Source: Lentzea flava
GTDB taxonomy: Bacteria > Actinomycetota > Actinomycetes > Mycobacteriales > Pseudonocardiaceae
Assembly (NCBI RefSeq): GCF_014648475.1
Contig: NZ_BMRE01000042.1
Coordinates: forward strand, 17,541-81,540
Reading direction: 5' to 3'
DNA length: 64,000 nt
Below are positions 1-8,182 of this stretch, piece by piece. The notes below the pieces were generated by a model that had not been told where the DNA came from, made no database searches, and saw only the letters and a list, made by a program, of their open reading frames with translations. Made by a program: the position numbers and the translations under genes. Position 1 is the first letter of the stretch; each line of letters opens with the position of its first letter.

Positions 1-873
1 CTCGTCCATTTCGGGGGAGGCTAACGCATGTCCGGCGGCCCGTTGATCCAGGATCTCCCGGTACACACCATGGAGCAACCTTTGCAACTGACCGATCGAC
101 GGCTTCATCCTGTCCGTGACCAACCGCATCGTCTCTTCGGTCACTATCGGGTAGTCACGGTCCTTGGCATCCAGTTTCTGCCGTGCCTTCGCGAAAACCC
201 ATCCGTCTTCCACACGCAGTCGATCCACCATCAGACGGATCGGTTCGACCCGCGGGACGGCCGCCTGGACGGCGGGCCAGCAGCGCTCGACCTCGTCGAC
301 GTAGGAGCTCTCCGCCAGCAGGAGCAGCTTCGGGCGCACGAGCGCGGCGTAGTCGATCAGTTCCTGGGTCAGTTCGATGGACGGCAACAGCACGACGACC
401 ACCGCGTCGGAGGGAAGGCTCTCGCTCAGGTACCTGTACGCGAGCACGAGATCGTCCTGCCGCTCCTGGAGTTCCCGCAGATCGGAGGCTTCGAGCCACT
501 CGCGCCGCCGGATGGCGTCCAGCACGAACCTGAACACGTACTTCTTGCGATCGGCGATCGCGATGTTGGCGCTGCTCTCGTCGGACAACCCGATCACGGC
601 GCATCTCTTCTCGCGCAGGGCCAGGTCGTCGCTGACGAACTTGGCGCACCGGTTGAGCAGCGCCGTCTTCCCGCACGTCTCCCTGCCGTACGCGACCACG
701 AGCCGGCCGTCCTCGATCAGACGTGACGAGTCGCCGATCGCCTCGGTGAACTCGAAGTACCGGGTCTCGGAGTGGTCGACGGGCACGTAGTACTTCTTGT
801 GGTCGTCGTGCTCAAACGGGCACAACGGCCCGTTCGGGCGGTGCTCCATGCCGGGTATCACGTACGGGTTCAC
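1..873 (-). CDS. P-loop ATPase-like protein, cut by the left window edge
   Basis: Translation of the minus strand from GTG at 873 is open for 291 codons and runs off the window, so the C-terminus is missing. Residues 63-70 read GRETCGKT, a good Walker A motif, with a hydrophobic strand before it; a run of V/L residues (VVVVLLPS) could be the Walker B strand, without a clear acidic residue. The GTG start overlaps the TGA of the upstream membrane-protein gene (GTGA), so the two are probably translationally coupled. An alternative start is the ATG at codon 9. I recognise an ATP-binding fold but no precise family; a role with the neighbouring membrane protein is an inference from coupling. Confidence 0.8.
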   Translation of the reverse strand, partial: MNPYVIPGMEHRPNGPLCPFEHDDHKKYYVPVDHSETRYFEFTEAIGDSSRLIEDGRLVVAYGRETCGKTALLNRCAKFVSDDLALREKRCAVIGLSDESSANIAIADRKKYVFRFVLDAIRRREWLEASDLRELQERQDDLVLAYRYLSESLPSDAVVVVLLPSIELTQELIDYAALVRPKLLLLAESSYVDEVERCWPAVQAAVPRVEPIRLMVDRLRVEDGWVFAKARQKLDAKDRDYPIVTEETMRLVTDRMKPSIGQLQRLLHGVYREILDQRAAGHALASPEMDE

Positions 874-1703
874 GAGGCCGCCCCCACCGGAAACTCGCGC
901 AGCAGCTCCCGCCGCGTCCTGCCGGGGCTCTCCAGCGCCCGCACCACCACGTCGATCCTCCGGTCGAGCTCGTTGACGGCCTTGTTCACCTCGTCGGCGC
1001 GGGGACGCCGTTCCTCCCTCGACCGCTCGATCTCCCACTTCGTCTCGATGTCGTCGCCCAGCGGTCCACCGATCAGCTCCGCGCGCAACGCCGCCGGCGC
1101 CGTCCACTTCGGACGCGCCGCCTCGACCCGGACGAGCTGCGCGGCGAGGTCGTCCCGTTTGTGGCGCACGTCCTGCAGCGGGGGCGGCCCGTGGTCCGCG
1201 GTACCCCTGAGCCGCGCGTCGCAGTAGTCGCGGACCGCGCCGACGAACGCCCTGCTGGCCTTGTGCAACGCCTCGGCCTGCTGCTTGCGCCGGTTGATCC
1301 CGTCGCGCCAGGTCGTCGTGGTCCAGGTGGCCACCACACCGACGGCCAGCAGGCCCAGGCTGCTCAGCACGGAGATCACCTGGGTGAGGAGAGGGCTGGG
1401 CGCCACGGGAGCGACCGCCTCGCACGCACGGGTGAACTCACCAGGTTTCCGGTCGCGCCACTCGTCGAAGTTCATCGTCTCGTTCTTGACCGAAATTCGA
1501 TCGGGCGTGGAATCCTTTCCGACGATCCCGAGCGAAATCGCTCCTTCCACGGTGCGTGCACGTTGCGCAGGCGTGGCGCATTGGACGACGGCAACGTCCG
1601 ACGGCGCGCAGGAACACACCATCAACAAGGCGAACGGCCCCATCAGCAGCAGGCACAGGCGGCTTCCCACGTGGCCTCCCCACCCGGACTGGTCGTGCTC
1701 CAT
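870..1703 (-). CDS. Two-segment membrane protein of unknown function
   Basis: A 277-residue protein. The ATG at 1703 is chosen because it has a purine-rich GAAGAA upstream and precedes the first hydrophobic segment; longer versions lack this. Residues about 16-32 form one hydrophobic segment ending in CSC, and residues 105-127 form a second. Between them lies a roughly 70-residue domain that would sit outside the membrane, and residues 140-277 are highly charged with heptad-like patterns, probably a cytoplasmic helical or coiled-coil region. It is the first gene of a pair with the P-loop ATPase. I do not recognise the family. Confidence 0.75.
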   Translation of the reverse strand: MEHDQSGWGGHVGSRLCLLLMGPFALLMVCSCAPSDVAVVQCATPAQRARTVEGAISLGIVGKDSTPDRISVKNETMNFDEWRDRKPGEFTRACEAVAPVAPSPLLTQVISVLSSLGLLAVGVVATWTTTTWRDGINRRKQQAEALHKASRAFVGAVRDYCDARLRGTADHGPPPLQDVRHKRDDLAAQLVRVEAARPKWTAPAALRAELIGGPLGDDIETKWEIERSREERRPRADEVNKAVNELDRRIDVVVRALESPGRTRRELLREFPVGAAS

Positions 1704-2040
1704 GCCCTGTTCTTCGTCCCCAACGCTCCTCGCGTAACGAGTACAACGACCGAATCGACTTTCCGCAGTCATTCGGTCGAATTTGCAGGCAAACGACCGG
1801 CAGATTGACCTGACTGGACTAGCGTGTGTGAACTTTGCGTGATGGACTGCGGTCGCTGCGGCCGGAGACTGCCGCAATCGAGTTCATCACGGCGAATGAT
1901 GATTTCTTTCCACCTGGGCGGGAAGATTCCGTCCGCGGGTTGTCACCGCGTTCTGATTCCACGTGATCGGGCGAACTCACCCTCCAGTGCGCGTCAGGCA
2001 CGAAGATATGCTGCCCCGCAGGGCGCACCGAGGGGCTGGC
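1704..2040. other. Intergenic region between divergent genes
   Basis: No gene is supported here. It separates the membrane-protein gene (minus) from the FadR-type regulator (plus) and must hold both promoters. TTGACC at 1805-1810 could be a -35 element, but I see no well-spaced -10 partner. Confidence 0.4.
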
Positions 2041-2724
2041 ATGGCACTGACCGACGAGGCGATCACGAAGATCCGGGCCATGATCAGGTCCGGTGAGCTC
2101 CCTCCCGGCGCGCGGCTGCCACCCGAACCCCAGCTGGCCGCACAGATCGGGTTGTCCCGCAGCGGTGTCCGCGAAGCGGTCAAGGTCCTGGAGGCGGCCC
2201 GCGTGCTCGACGTGCGCCGCGGCGACGGCACGTACGTCACCAGCCTCGGGCCCCGGCTGCTGCTCGAAGGGCTCGGCCTGGCGGTGGAGCTGCTGCGCGA
2301 CGACACCCTGCTGGAGGTCATGGAGGTGCGCCGCCTGCTGGAGCCGATGGCCACCGGCCTGGCCGCGGTTCGCATGTCGGCGGAGGACCTCGATGCGCTG
2401 GGCAAGATCCTCGAGGACATGAGGTCCGCTCGGGACGACGCCGAGCTGCTGCTGCAGTACGACATGGAGTTCCACCGCACCGTCGTCGCCGCGACCGGCA
2501 ACGAGACTCTCGCCTCCGTCCTGGAGGGTCTGTCCACCCGCACCGTCCGGGCTCGGGTGTGGCGCGGCCTCATCGAGGGCAACGCCGCACACATCACGCT
2601 CGCCGAGCACGAGGCGATCTACCACGCTCTGGTCGCGCGGGACCAGCTGCTCGCGCAGTCCACCGCCATGGTGCACGTCAACACCTCGGAAGCATGGCTG
2701 CGCGCGATTCTCTCGGCCGGCTGA
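2041..2724 (+). CDS. FadR-subfamily GntR transcriptional regulator
   Basis: A 227-residue protein with an N-terminal winged helix-turn-helix (residues about 5-68, including LSRSGVREAVKVLE and the RRGDGTYV wing) and a C-terminal all-helical FCD ligand-binding domain (about 80-225). FCD metal/ligand residues are visible in the DMEFHRT and EHEAIYHAL segments. The ATG at 2041 follows a GAGGGG ribosome-binding site and gives the usual family length of about 220-240. It stands alone, upstream of the secreted fucosidase gene, and may control it or sugar-acid metabolism; the effector cannot be read from sequence. Confidence 0.92.
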   Translation: MALTDEAITKIRAMIRSGELPPGARLPPEPQLAAQIGLSRSGVREAVKVLEAARVLDVRRGDGTYVTSLGPRLLLEGLGLAVELLRDDTLLEVMEVRRLLEPMATGLAAVRMSAEDLDALGKILEDMRSARDDAELLLQYDMEFHRTVVAATGNETLASVLEGLSTRTVRARVWRGLIEGNAAHITLAEHEAIYHALVARDQLLAQSTAMVHVNTSEAWLRAILSAG

Positions 2725-3028
2725 TCATCCATAAAGGACTCTCACGGTCCAGACATCGGATCAATCACGCCCGTCGCCTCTCACTGACCGCACGCGACCG
2801 ATCGTCGAACGACCGAGGTCAGCTCGTCGAACGGACTGCCGCCCGGCAACGGAAAACGTTGTGAACAAAGGGGATTCCCAACCTGATCGGGGCCCGGGTT
2901 CTGTGCTGTGAGCATCCCTCAGACCTCGGTCAACAGGCGGACGAGAGCGTTGACGGTTCAGGTTTCCTGGCCTTAACGTCAGATGTCTCGCGTGTTGCGG
3001 CTACCGCACTCCGATCGAGAGGACCTTC
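2725..3028. promoter_or_regulatory. Fucosidase upstream region with spaced direct repeat
   Basis: No gene. The 10-mer TCGTCGAACG occurs at 2802-2811 and again at 2824-2833, a 22-bp period, about two helical turns on the same face of the DNA. This is a candidate activator or repressor site for the GH29 gene. The regulator is not known; the adjacent FadR-type protein is an obvious candidate, by position only. Confidence 0.35.
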
Positions 3029-5026
3029 ATGTCACCAGTCCCGCGCAACCGTCGTGCGTTCCTCACCGCACTGGGAGCGGCCGGAGCCGCCACCGCCCTG
3101 TCCGGGACCTTCGACGTGCTGCGGTCCGTCCCGGCCGGCGCCACGATCCCCGGACCGGCAAGCTACTCACCGACCTGGGCTTCGGTGGACCAGCACCCAC
3201 CGGCACCGGAGTGGTTCCAGGACGCGAAGTTCGGCATCTACTTCCACTGGGGTGTCTTCAGCGTCCCGGCGTACGACAACGAGTGGTACCCGCGCAACAT
3301 GTACATCGCCGGCTCCGCGGCGAACACCCACCACAAGAGCGTGTTCGGCGATCCGGCGGCGTGGCCGTACCACAACTTCATCGACGGAGCGCGGGACAAG
3401 AACGGCAACCACGTCCAGTTCGCCCCGAAGCTCAGGTCGGCGGGCGGAAACTTCGACCCCGTGGAGTGGGCGCAGCTGTTCGCCGACGCCGGAGCGAAGT
3501 TCGCCGGACCGGTCGCCGAGCACCACGACGGGTTCTCGATGTGGAACAGCGCCGTCAACGAGTGGAACTCCGTCGCGAAGGGACCCCGGCTGGATCTCGT
3601 GCGGCTGCACGCCGACGCGATCAGGGCCAAGGGCATGAAGCTGATGGTGGCGATGCACCACGCGTACAACTTCACCGGCTTTTACGAACACGTGCCGACG
3701 CAGTCGACCACCACGCTGAGGAAGCTCTACGGACAGCTCGGCGCGACCGCGGAGAACCAGCTCTGGTACGACAAGCTCAAGGAAGTCATCGACAACTTCC
3801 AGCCGGACATCCTCTGGCAGGACTTCAACCTGTCCGCTGTGGACGAAGCGCAGCGGCTGAAGTTCCTGGCGTACTACTACAACAAGGCCGTGGCGTGGGA
3901 CAAGGAAGTCGTCGCCACCTACAAGGACGGCTTCAACACCAGGGGCGAGGTCTTCGACTTCGAGCGCGGCGGCCCGGCCGAGATCCAGAACCCGTACTGG
4001 CTGACCGACGACAGCATCTCCAGCTCCAGCTGGTGCTACACCGTCGGCATCGGCTACTACTCGCTCAACGCCATGCTGCACTCGCTGATCGACCGGGTCA
4101 GCAAGAACGGCAACATGGTCCTCAACATCGCGCCGATGGCGGACGGCACGATCCCCGCCGACCAGCGCACGATCCTGCTGGGCATGGGCGACTACCTCAG
4201 GCGCTTCGGCGAGTCGATCTACGCCACCCGCGCCTGGTCCGCGTACGGGGAGGGGCCGACCAAGATGGGCGGCGGCTCCTTCACCACGCCACGCGCCGGG
4301 ACGAGCACCGACATCCGCTTCACCCGCAACAAGGCCGGCACCGTTCTCTACGCCACCGTGCTCGGCTGGCCCGGCAGCACCCTGAACATCACCACGCTGT
4401 CCTCCACGCGGATCAACCTCGGCACGCTCACCTCGGTGCAGCTGCTCGGTCCCGGCGCGGGCAGCTACACGAACCTGCCGAACCGCAGCCAGGACGGCTC
4501 CGGCCTGCACATCACCATGCCGTCCTCCGGCGCGCCGTTCGCCGCGCCCGCGTACGTGGTGAAACTGACCTTCTCGGGCCAGATTCCCGCACTGGGCGCG
4601 GCACCGCTGCCCACCGGCTGGGCCAGGCTCAGCAACGTGACCACCGGCCTGGCGCTCGACGGCGGCGGCAGCGTGGCGGCGGGGTCGGTCGTCAAACAGT
4701 GGACCTGGGACGGCAGCCCGAACCTCCAGTGGCAGCTGGTCGACCTGGGCACCGGCTACCACCGCCTCGTCAACCGCACCAACGGCATGGTGGCCGACAG
4801 CGCAGGAGCGACCGCGAACGGCGCCGCCGCGGTGCAGAACACCTGGAACGGCGGCGTCAACCAGCAGTGGCGCCTCAACCACGTCGGCGGCGGCCGCTAC
4901 CAGATCATCAACCGGGGCACCGGAACCGCGCTGGACGGCGCCGGCAACGCGACCTCGGGCTCCACGGTGGTCCTGTGGACTCCCAACAACAGCACCAACA
5001 ACCAGTGGACGATCTCGGCGGTGTGA
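3029..5026 (+). CDS. Secreted GH29 alpha-L-fucosidase with C-terminal ricin-type lectin domain
   Basis: A 665-residue exported glycosidase. The N-terminus carries a twin-arginine-like signal (NRRAFLTAL followed by a hydrophobic stretch and an AGA cleavage region). The GH29 barrel starts near residue 48 with WFQDAKFGIYFHWG, the family's first strand; Asp265 in LWQDFNL is the probable nucleophile by family alignment. After a beta-sandwich region, residues about 530-665 form a ricin B/CBM13-like trefoil with three Q-x-W repeats (LQWQL, QQWRL, NQWTI) for binding polysaccharide. The ATG at 3029 follows GAGAGGA. It probably releases L-fucose from plant or animal glycans outside the cell. Confidence 0.93.
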   Translation: MSPVPRNRRAFLTALGAAGAATALSGTFDVLRSVPAGATIPGPASYSPTWASVDQHPPAPEWFQDAKFGIYFHWGVFSVPAYDNEWYPRNMYIAGSAANTHHKSVFGDPAAWPYHNFIDGARDKNGNHVQFAPKLRSAGGNFDPVEWAQLFADAGAKFAGPVAEHHDGFSMWNSAVNEWNSVAKGPRLDLVRLHADAIRAKGMKLMVAMHHAYNFTGFYEHVPTQSTTTLRKLYGQLGATAENQLWYDKLKEVIDNFQPDILWQDFNLSAVDEAQRLKFLAYYYNKAVAWDKEVVATYKDGFNTRGEVFDFERGGPAEIQNPYWLTDDSISSSSWCYTVGIGYYSLNAMLHSLIDRVSKNGNMVLNIAPMADGTIPADQRTILLGMGDYLRRFGESIYATRAWSAYGEGPTKMGGGSFTTPRAGTSTDIRFTRNKAGTVLYATVLGWPGSTLNITTLSSTRINLGTLTSVQLLGPGAGSYTNLPNRSQDGSGLHITMPSSGAPFAAPAYVVKLTFSGQIPALGAAPLPTGWARLSNVTTGLALDGGGSVAAGSVVKQWTWDGSPNLQWQLVDLGTGYHRLVNRTNGMVADSAGATANGAAAVQNTWNGGVNQQWRLNHVGGGRYQIINRGTGTALDGAGNATSGSTVVLWTPNNSTNNQWTISAV

Positions 5027-5238
5027 CCGCCGACGGCCGAACCCGGTGAGAATCCATTCCCCCAATTCCGGGGTCGAATGACGCCGTCGAATTTGTTCGA
5101 CAACACCGCAGGTCAACCCCATATGGCCGAACGGTTGCCCCTTGAACACGCGGAACGGATCTGGCAGTTTCACAAAGCGGCGAAGTTCGCCTTCCCCCTG
5201 ATCCTCCTGTTTGGCGCGGACATGTGCTCGGGGGCGAA

Positions 5239-5252
5239 TGTTAGCGCTAACA
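5239..5252. promoter_or_regulatory. Perfect 14-bp palindromic operator TGTTAGCGCTAACA
   Basis: The 14-mer is its own reverse complement and lies 35 bp before the GH62 start at 5288. A one-mismatch version of its 12-bp core (GTGAGCGCTAAC) lies at 23794-23805 before the GH43-AbfB gene. Palindromes with an AGCGCT centre are typical of LacI-family regulators of sugar genes in actinomycetes, so I infer a shared arabinose/xylan-responsive repressor encoded outside the window. Confidence 0.7.
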
Positions 5253-5287
5253 ATGCAATGCCATCTCGACTGCGAAGGAGAATCATC

Positions 5288-6778
5288 GTGGATTCGACGG
5301 GCCAGGTCCCGCAGCTCAGGCCGCGCAGGCGCGGCCGCTGGACGTCCGTGCTGAGCAGCGTGTTCGCCGCCGTCCTCGCGGCCTCCGCGGCGGTCGCACT
5401 CCACACCGGTGCGGCGTCGGCGGCGAGCGTCGACACGAACGCGTGGTACGTGCTGGTCAATCGCAACAGCGGCAAGGCGATCGACGTCGCGGGCGCTTCC
5501 ACCGCCGATGGCGCGGCGGTCACGCAGTGGTCCCGTCACGACGGGGCCAACCAGCAGTGGCAGTTCGTGGATTCCGGTGGCGGCTACTACCGGTTGAAGT
5601 CGAAGAATTCCGGCAAGGTCCTCGACGTGGCCGGCTTCTCCGCCGCGGACGGCGGGAAGCTCCAGCAGTGGACGGACCTCAACGGCAGCAACCAGCAGTT
5701 CCGGCTCGCGGACTCCGACGGCGGCTACGTCAGGCTGATCAACCGCAACAGCGGCAAGGCCGTGGAGGTGACCGGCCTGTCGACCGCGGACGGAGCGGCG
5801 GTCGTGCAGTACAGCGATTGGAACGGCTCCAACCAGCAGTGGCAGCTGGTCCGTGTGGGTGGCACCCCGGGAACGTGTTCGCTCCCGTCGACGTACCGGT
5901 GGTCGTCGACCGGCCCGCTGGCGAACCCGAAGCCGGACTGGATCTCGCTCAAGGACTTCACCACCGTCGTTCACAACGGCAAGCACGTGGTCTACGGGTC
6001 GACGGTCGACAAGACCGGCCAGCACTACGGCTCGATGAACTTCGGCCCGTTCACCAACTGGTCGGACATGGCCTCCGCCCCGCAGAACACCATGAACATC
6101 GGCACCGTCGCACCCACGCTGCTCTACTTCGCGCCGAAGAACATCTGGGTCCTCGCCTACCAGTGGGGTCCCACCACGTTCAGCTACCGGACCTCGAGCG
6201 ACCCGACCAACGCCAACGGGTGGTCGGCGCCGCAGGAGCTCTTCTCCGGGAACATCCCCGGCGGCGGCGCCCTGGACCAGACGCTGATCGCCGACGGCTC
6301 GAACATGTACATGTTCTTCGCCGGTGACAACGGGAACATCTACCGCGCCAGCATGCCGATCGGGAACTTCCCCGGCAGCTTCGGCACGTCGTACACGACG
6401 ATCATGACCGACACGCGGGAGAACCTGTTCGAAGCGGTCGAGGTCTACAAGGTCAAGGACCAGAACCAGTACCTCATGATCGTCGAGGCGATGGGGACCG
6501 GCGGGCGCTACTTCCGCTCGTTCACGTCCAGCAGCCTCAACGGCACGTGGACCCCACAGGCCGCCACCGAGAGCAACCCGTTCGCGGGCAAGGCCAACAG
6601 CGGCGCCACGTGGTCCAACGACATCAGCCACGGCGACCTGGTGCGCACCAACCCCGACCAGACCAAGACCATCGACCCCTGCAACCTGCAGTTCCTCTAC
6701 CAGGGACTCCCACCGGGCTCCGGCGGCCCGTACAACTCCCTGCCCTGGCGGCCGGCGGTGCTGACGCTCCAGCGCTGA
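5288..6778 (+). CDS. Secreted ricin-domain GH62 alpha-L-arabinofuranosidase (copy 1)
   Basis: A 496-residue secreted enzyme. The GTG at 5288 is chosen because GAAGGAG lies just upstream and the following residues form a signal peptide (RRRGR, hydrophobic core, ASA-A). Residues about 45-190 are a ricin-type trefoil with three QQW/QQF repeats. From about 198 the GH62 five-bladed propeller begins; Asp223 in SLKDFT is the likely base and Glu382 in FEAVEVYK the likely acid by family pattern. It should remove arabinose side chains from arabinoxylan. It is a close paralogue of the gene at 13645-15171 with the same domain order. A palindromic operator lies upstream. Confidence 0.94.
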   Translation: MDSTGQVPQLRPRRRGRWTSVLSSVFAAVLAASAAVALHTGAASAASVDTNAWYVLVNRNSGKAIDVAGASTADGAAVTQWSRHDGANQQWQFVDSGGGYYRLKSKNSGKVLDVAGFSAADGGKLQQWTDLNGSNQQFRLADSDGGYVRLINRNSGKAVEVTGLSTADGAAVVQYSDWNGSNQQWQLVRVGGTPGTCSLPSTYRWSSTGPLANPKPDWISLKDFTTVVHNGKHVVYGSTVDKTGQHYGSMNFGPFTNWSDMASAPQNTMNIGTVAPTLLYFAPKNIWVLAYQWGPTTFSYRTSSDPTNANGWSAPQELFSGNIPGGGALDQTLIADGSNMYMFFAGDNGNIYRASMPIGNFPGSFGTSYTTIMTDTRENLFEAVEVYKVKDQNQYLMIVEAMGTGGRYFRSFTSSSLNGTWTPQAATESNPFAGKANSGATWSNDISHGDLVRTNPDQTKTIDPCNLQFLYQGLPPGSGGPYNSLPWRPAVLTLQR

Positions 6779-6802
6779 TCGCCTGACGCGGAACCGGTCC
6801 GG

Positions 6803-6833
6803 CGCCCCTCACCCGCTCACCGGGTGAGGGGCG
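6803..6833. terminator. Bidirectional hairpin terminator
   Basis: Two perfect 13-bp arms (CGCCCCTCACCCG and its complement) enclose a 5-base loop, between the convergent GH62 and permease genes. There is no long T-run, as is common in actinobacteria. Confidence 0.75.
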
Positions 6834-6838
6834 TCCGA

Positions 6839-7861
6839 TCAGAACGAGCCCGGCAGGACGAGCACCGCCCACGCCGCGATCGGCCCGAGGCCGACGATGA
6901 CGCAGGTGTAGGAGATGACCTGCCGGTAGAAGCGGGTCCGGTCGACGCCGCGGGCATTGGCGAGGACCAGCGCGCCGTTGGTGGAGAACGGCGAAACGTC
7001 GACGATCGTGGTGGAGATGGCCATGGCCGCGACGACACCCACGACCGGCAGGGAACCGGTGAGCAGCAACGGGATCGCCATCGGGATGGTCGCGGTGAGA
7101 ATCGCCGTCGACGAGGCGAACGCCGACGTGACACCGACGATGACGCACAGCACGAGCGCCACGAGCAACGGCGCGCCCAGACCGACAGCGCCGTGCGCGA
7201 CCCAGTCGATGGTGCCGGAGTGCTCCAGCACCCCCACGTAGGTGACCATGCCCGCGACCAGCAGGATCGTCGGCCAGCTGATGCCTTCGACGGCTTTGCC
7301 GAGGTTCTCCCGGTCGAGCAGGGCGAGCACGGCACCCGCCGCCAGCGCCTGCGGCCACGGGCCACCACCGACCAGCCCGGCGACCTTCGGCCCGACCAGG
7401 CCGACGAACGCGCCCACGCTCAGCACCAGACCCGGCCGGACCTCCTCCGGGATCGCGTCGACGACCCGGCCGCGCCACCCGGCCGCCGTGACCGCGATCA
7501 TCAGCACCCCGGACCAGAACACCAGCCCGAGCGCCTGCTCCCAGGTGAAGCCGTGCGTTCCGATGACGGAGAACACGACCAGCGCGTTGATCTCCATGCC
7601 GGGCGCGACCGCGAACGGCAACCGCGCCCACAGCCCCATGGCGTTCGTGGCCAGCCCGCTGACCAGCGCGGTGGCCACGAACGCCGCGTACCAGGGAAAC
7701 CCGCCCTTGGCGAGGATCGCCGGGTTCACCAGCACGATGTAGGACATCGCGAGGAACGTCGACAGCCCGCCGAGCACTTCGGTCCGGACGGTGGACCCGC
7801 TGGCCCTGATGCCGAAGAACCCGTCCAGGCGGTCGCGGCTGGACAGCTTGCTGGTCGTCAT
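6839..7861 (-). CDS. Chimeric membrane transporter: NCS2/AzgA-like N-half joined to MatC/SLC13-like C-half
   Basis: A 340-residue membrane protein. Residues 1 to about 163 match the start of AzgA-type purine permeases (FFGIRASGSTVRTEVLGG, FAVAPGMEINAL, DAIPEEVRPGL). From about residue 172 the sequence instead looks like the C-terminal half of MatC/SLC13-type carboxylate carriers (GISWPTILLVAGMVTYVG, VDVSPFSTNGALVLANA). Normal members of either family are about 420-480 residues. The two families have unrelated folds, so an in-frame deletion that fused two genes is the simplest reading, with the join near 7345-7375. GGAG precedes the ATG at 7861. Function is doubtful; it could be inert. Confidence 0.7.
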   Translation of the reverse strand: MTTSKLSSRDRLDGFFGIRASGSTVRTEVLGGLSTFLAMSYIVLVNPAILAKGGFPWYAAFVATALVSGLATNAMGLWARLPFAVAPGMEINALVVFSVIGTHGFTWEQALGLVFWSGVLMIAVTAAGWRGRVVDAIPEEVRPGLVLSVGAFVGLVGPKVAGLVGGGPWPQALAAGAVLALLDRENLGKAVEGISWPTILLVAGMVTYVGVLEHSGTIDWVAHGAVGLGAPLLVALVLCVIVGVTSAFASSTAILTATIPMAIPLLLTGSLPVVGVVAAMAISTTIVDVSPFSTNGALVLANARGVDRTRFYRQVISYTCVIVGLGPIAAWAVLVLPGSF

Positions 7862-7944
7862 GGGCGCTCCGGCCGTGTGCGCAACCGCAGCGCCACGAGA
7901 ATCGCGACAGCGGCAACCAAGAAGACGCCGTCGCGGTATCCCTA

Positions 7945-8168
7945 ATATCGGCCACGCCGACGAGGATTTCGCGGTCGCTGTCGGCGGCAACGGCCACGGC
8001 GCCAGGGGTTCCGACGAGATCGGCAGGCTCGCGTCGACCGTCGTGCTCGGGAAGCCGTGGGACTGCCCGATCCCGCAGGACGTGTTCGCCCCGCTCGCCG
8101 CGTCCCCGGACGCGGACGACCGCGGCGAGCGGCCAGACTTTCTCAAGCCACCGTTCGGTCTGTGCTGA
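7945..8168 (+). pseudogene. C-terminal fragment of a DAO-type FAD-dependent oxidoreductase
   Basis: An open frame ending at TGA 8166-8168 reads as a coherent protein tail: DEDFAVAVGGNGHGARGSDE is followed by IGRLAS. This resembles the FAD-binding C-terminus of sarcosine oxidase/DAO-family enzymes, where a G-x-G-H-G-type loop contacts the flavin. The upstream 300 or more residues that such enzymes need are missing, and no start codon with a ribosome-binding site precedes it. It abuts the chimeric permease gene, so it may be another product of the same deletion history. Identification is by pattern only. Confidence 0.45.
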
Positions 8169-8182
8169 CAGGAGAGAAACAG

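Noticed and set aside
3167..6631. A very long open frame (over 1,100 codons) on the minus strand across the fucosidase and GH62 genes
   Set aside because: It is antisense to two clear enzymes, is rich in Arg, Val and Gly without domain patterns, and reflects third-position GC bias.
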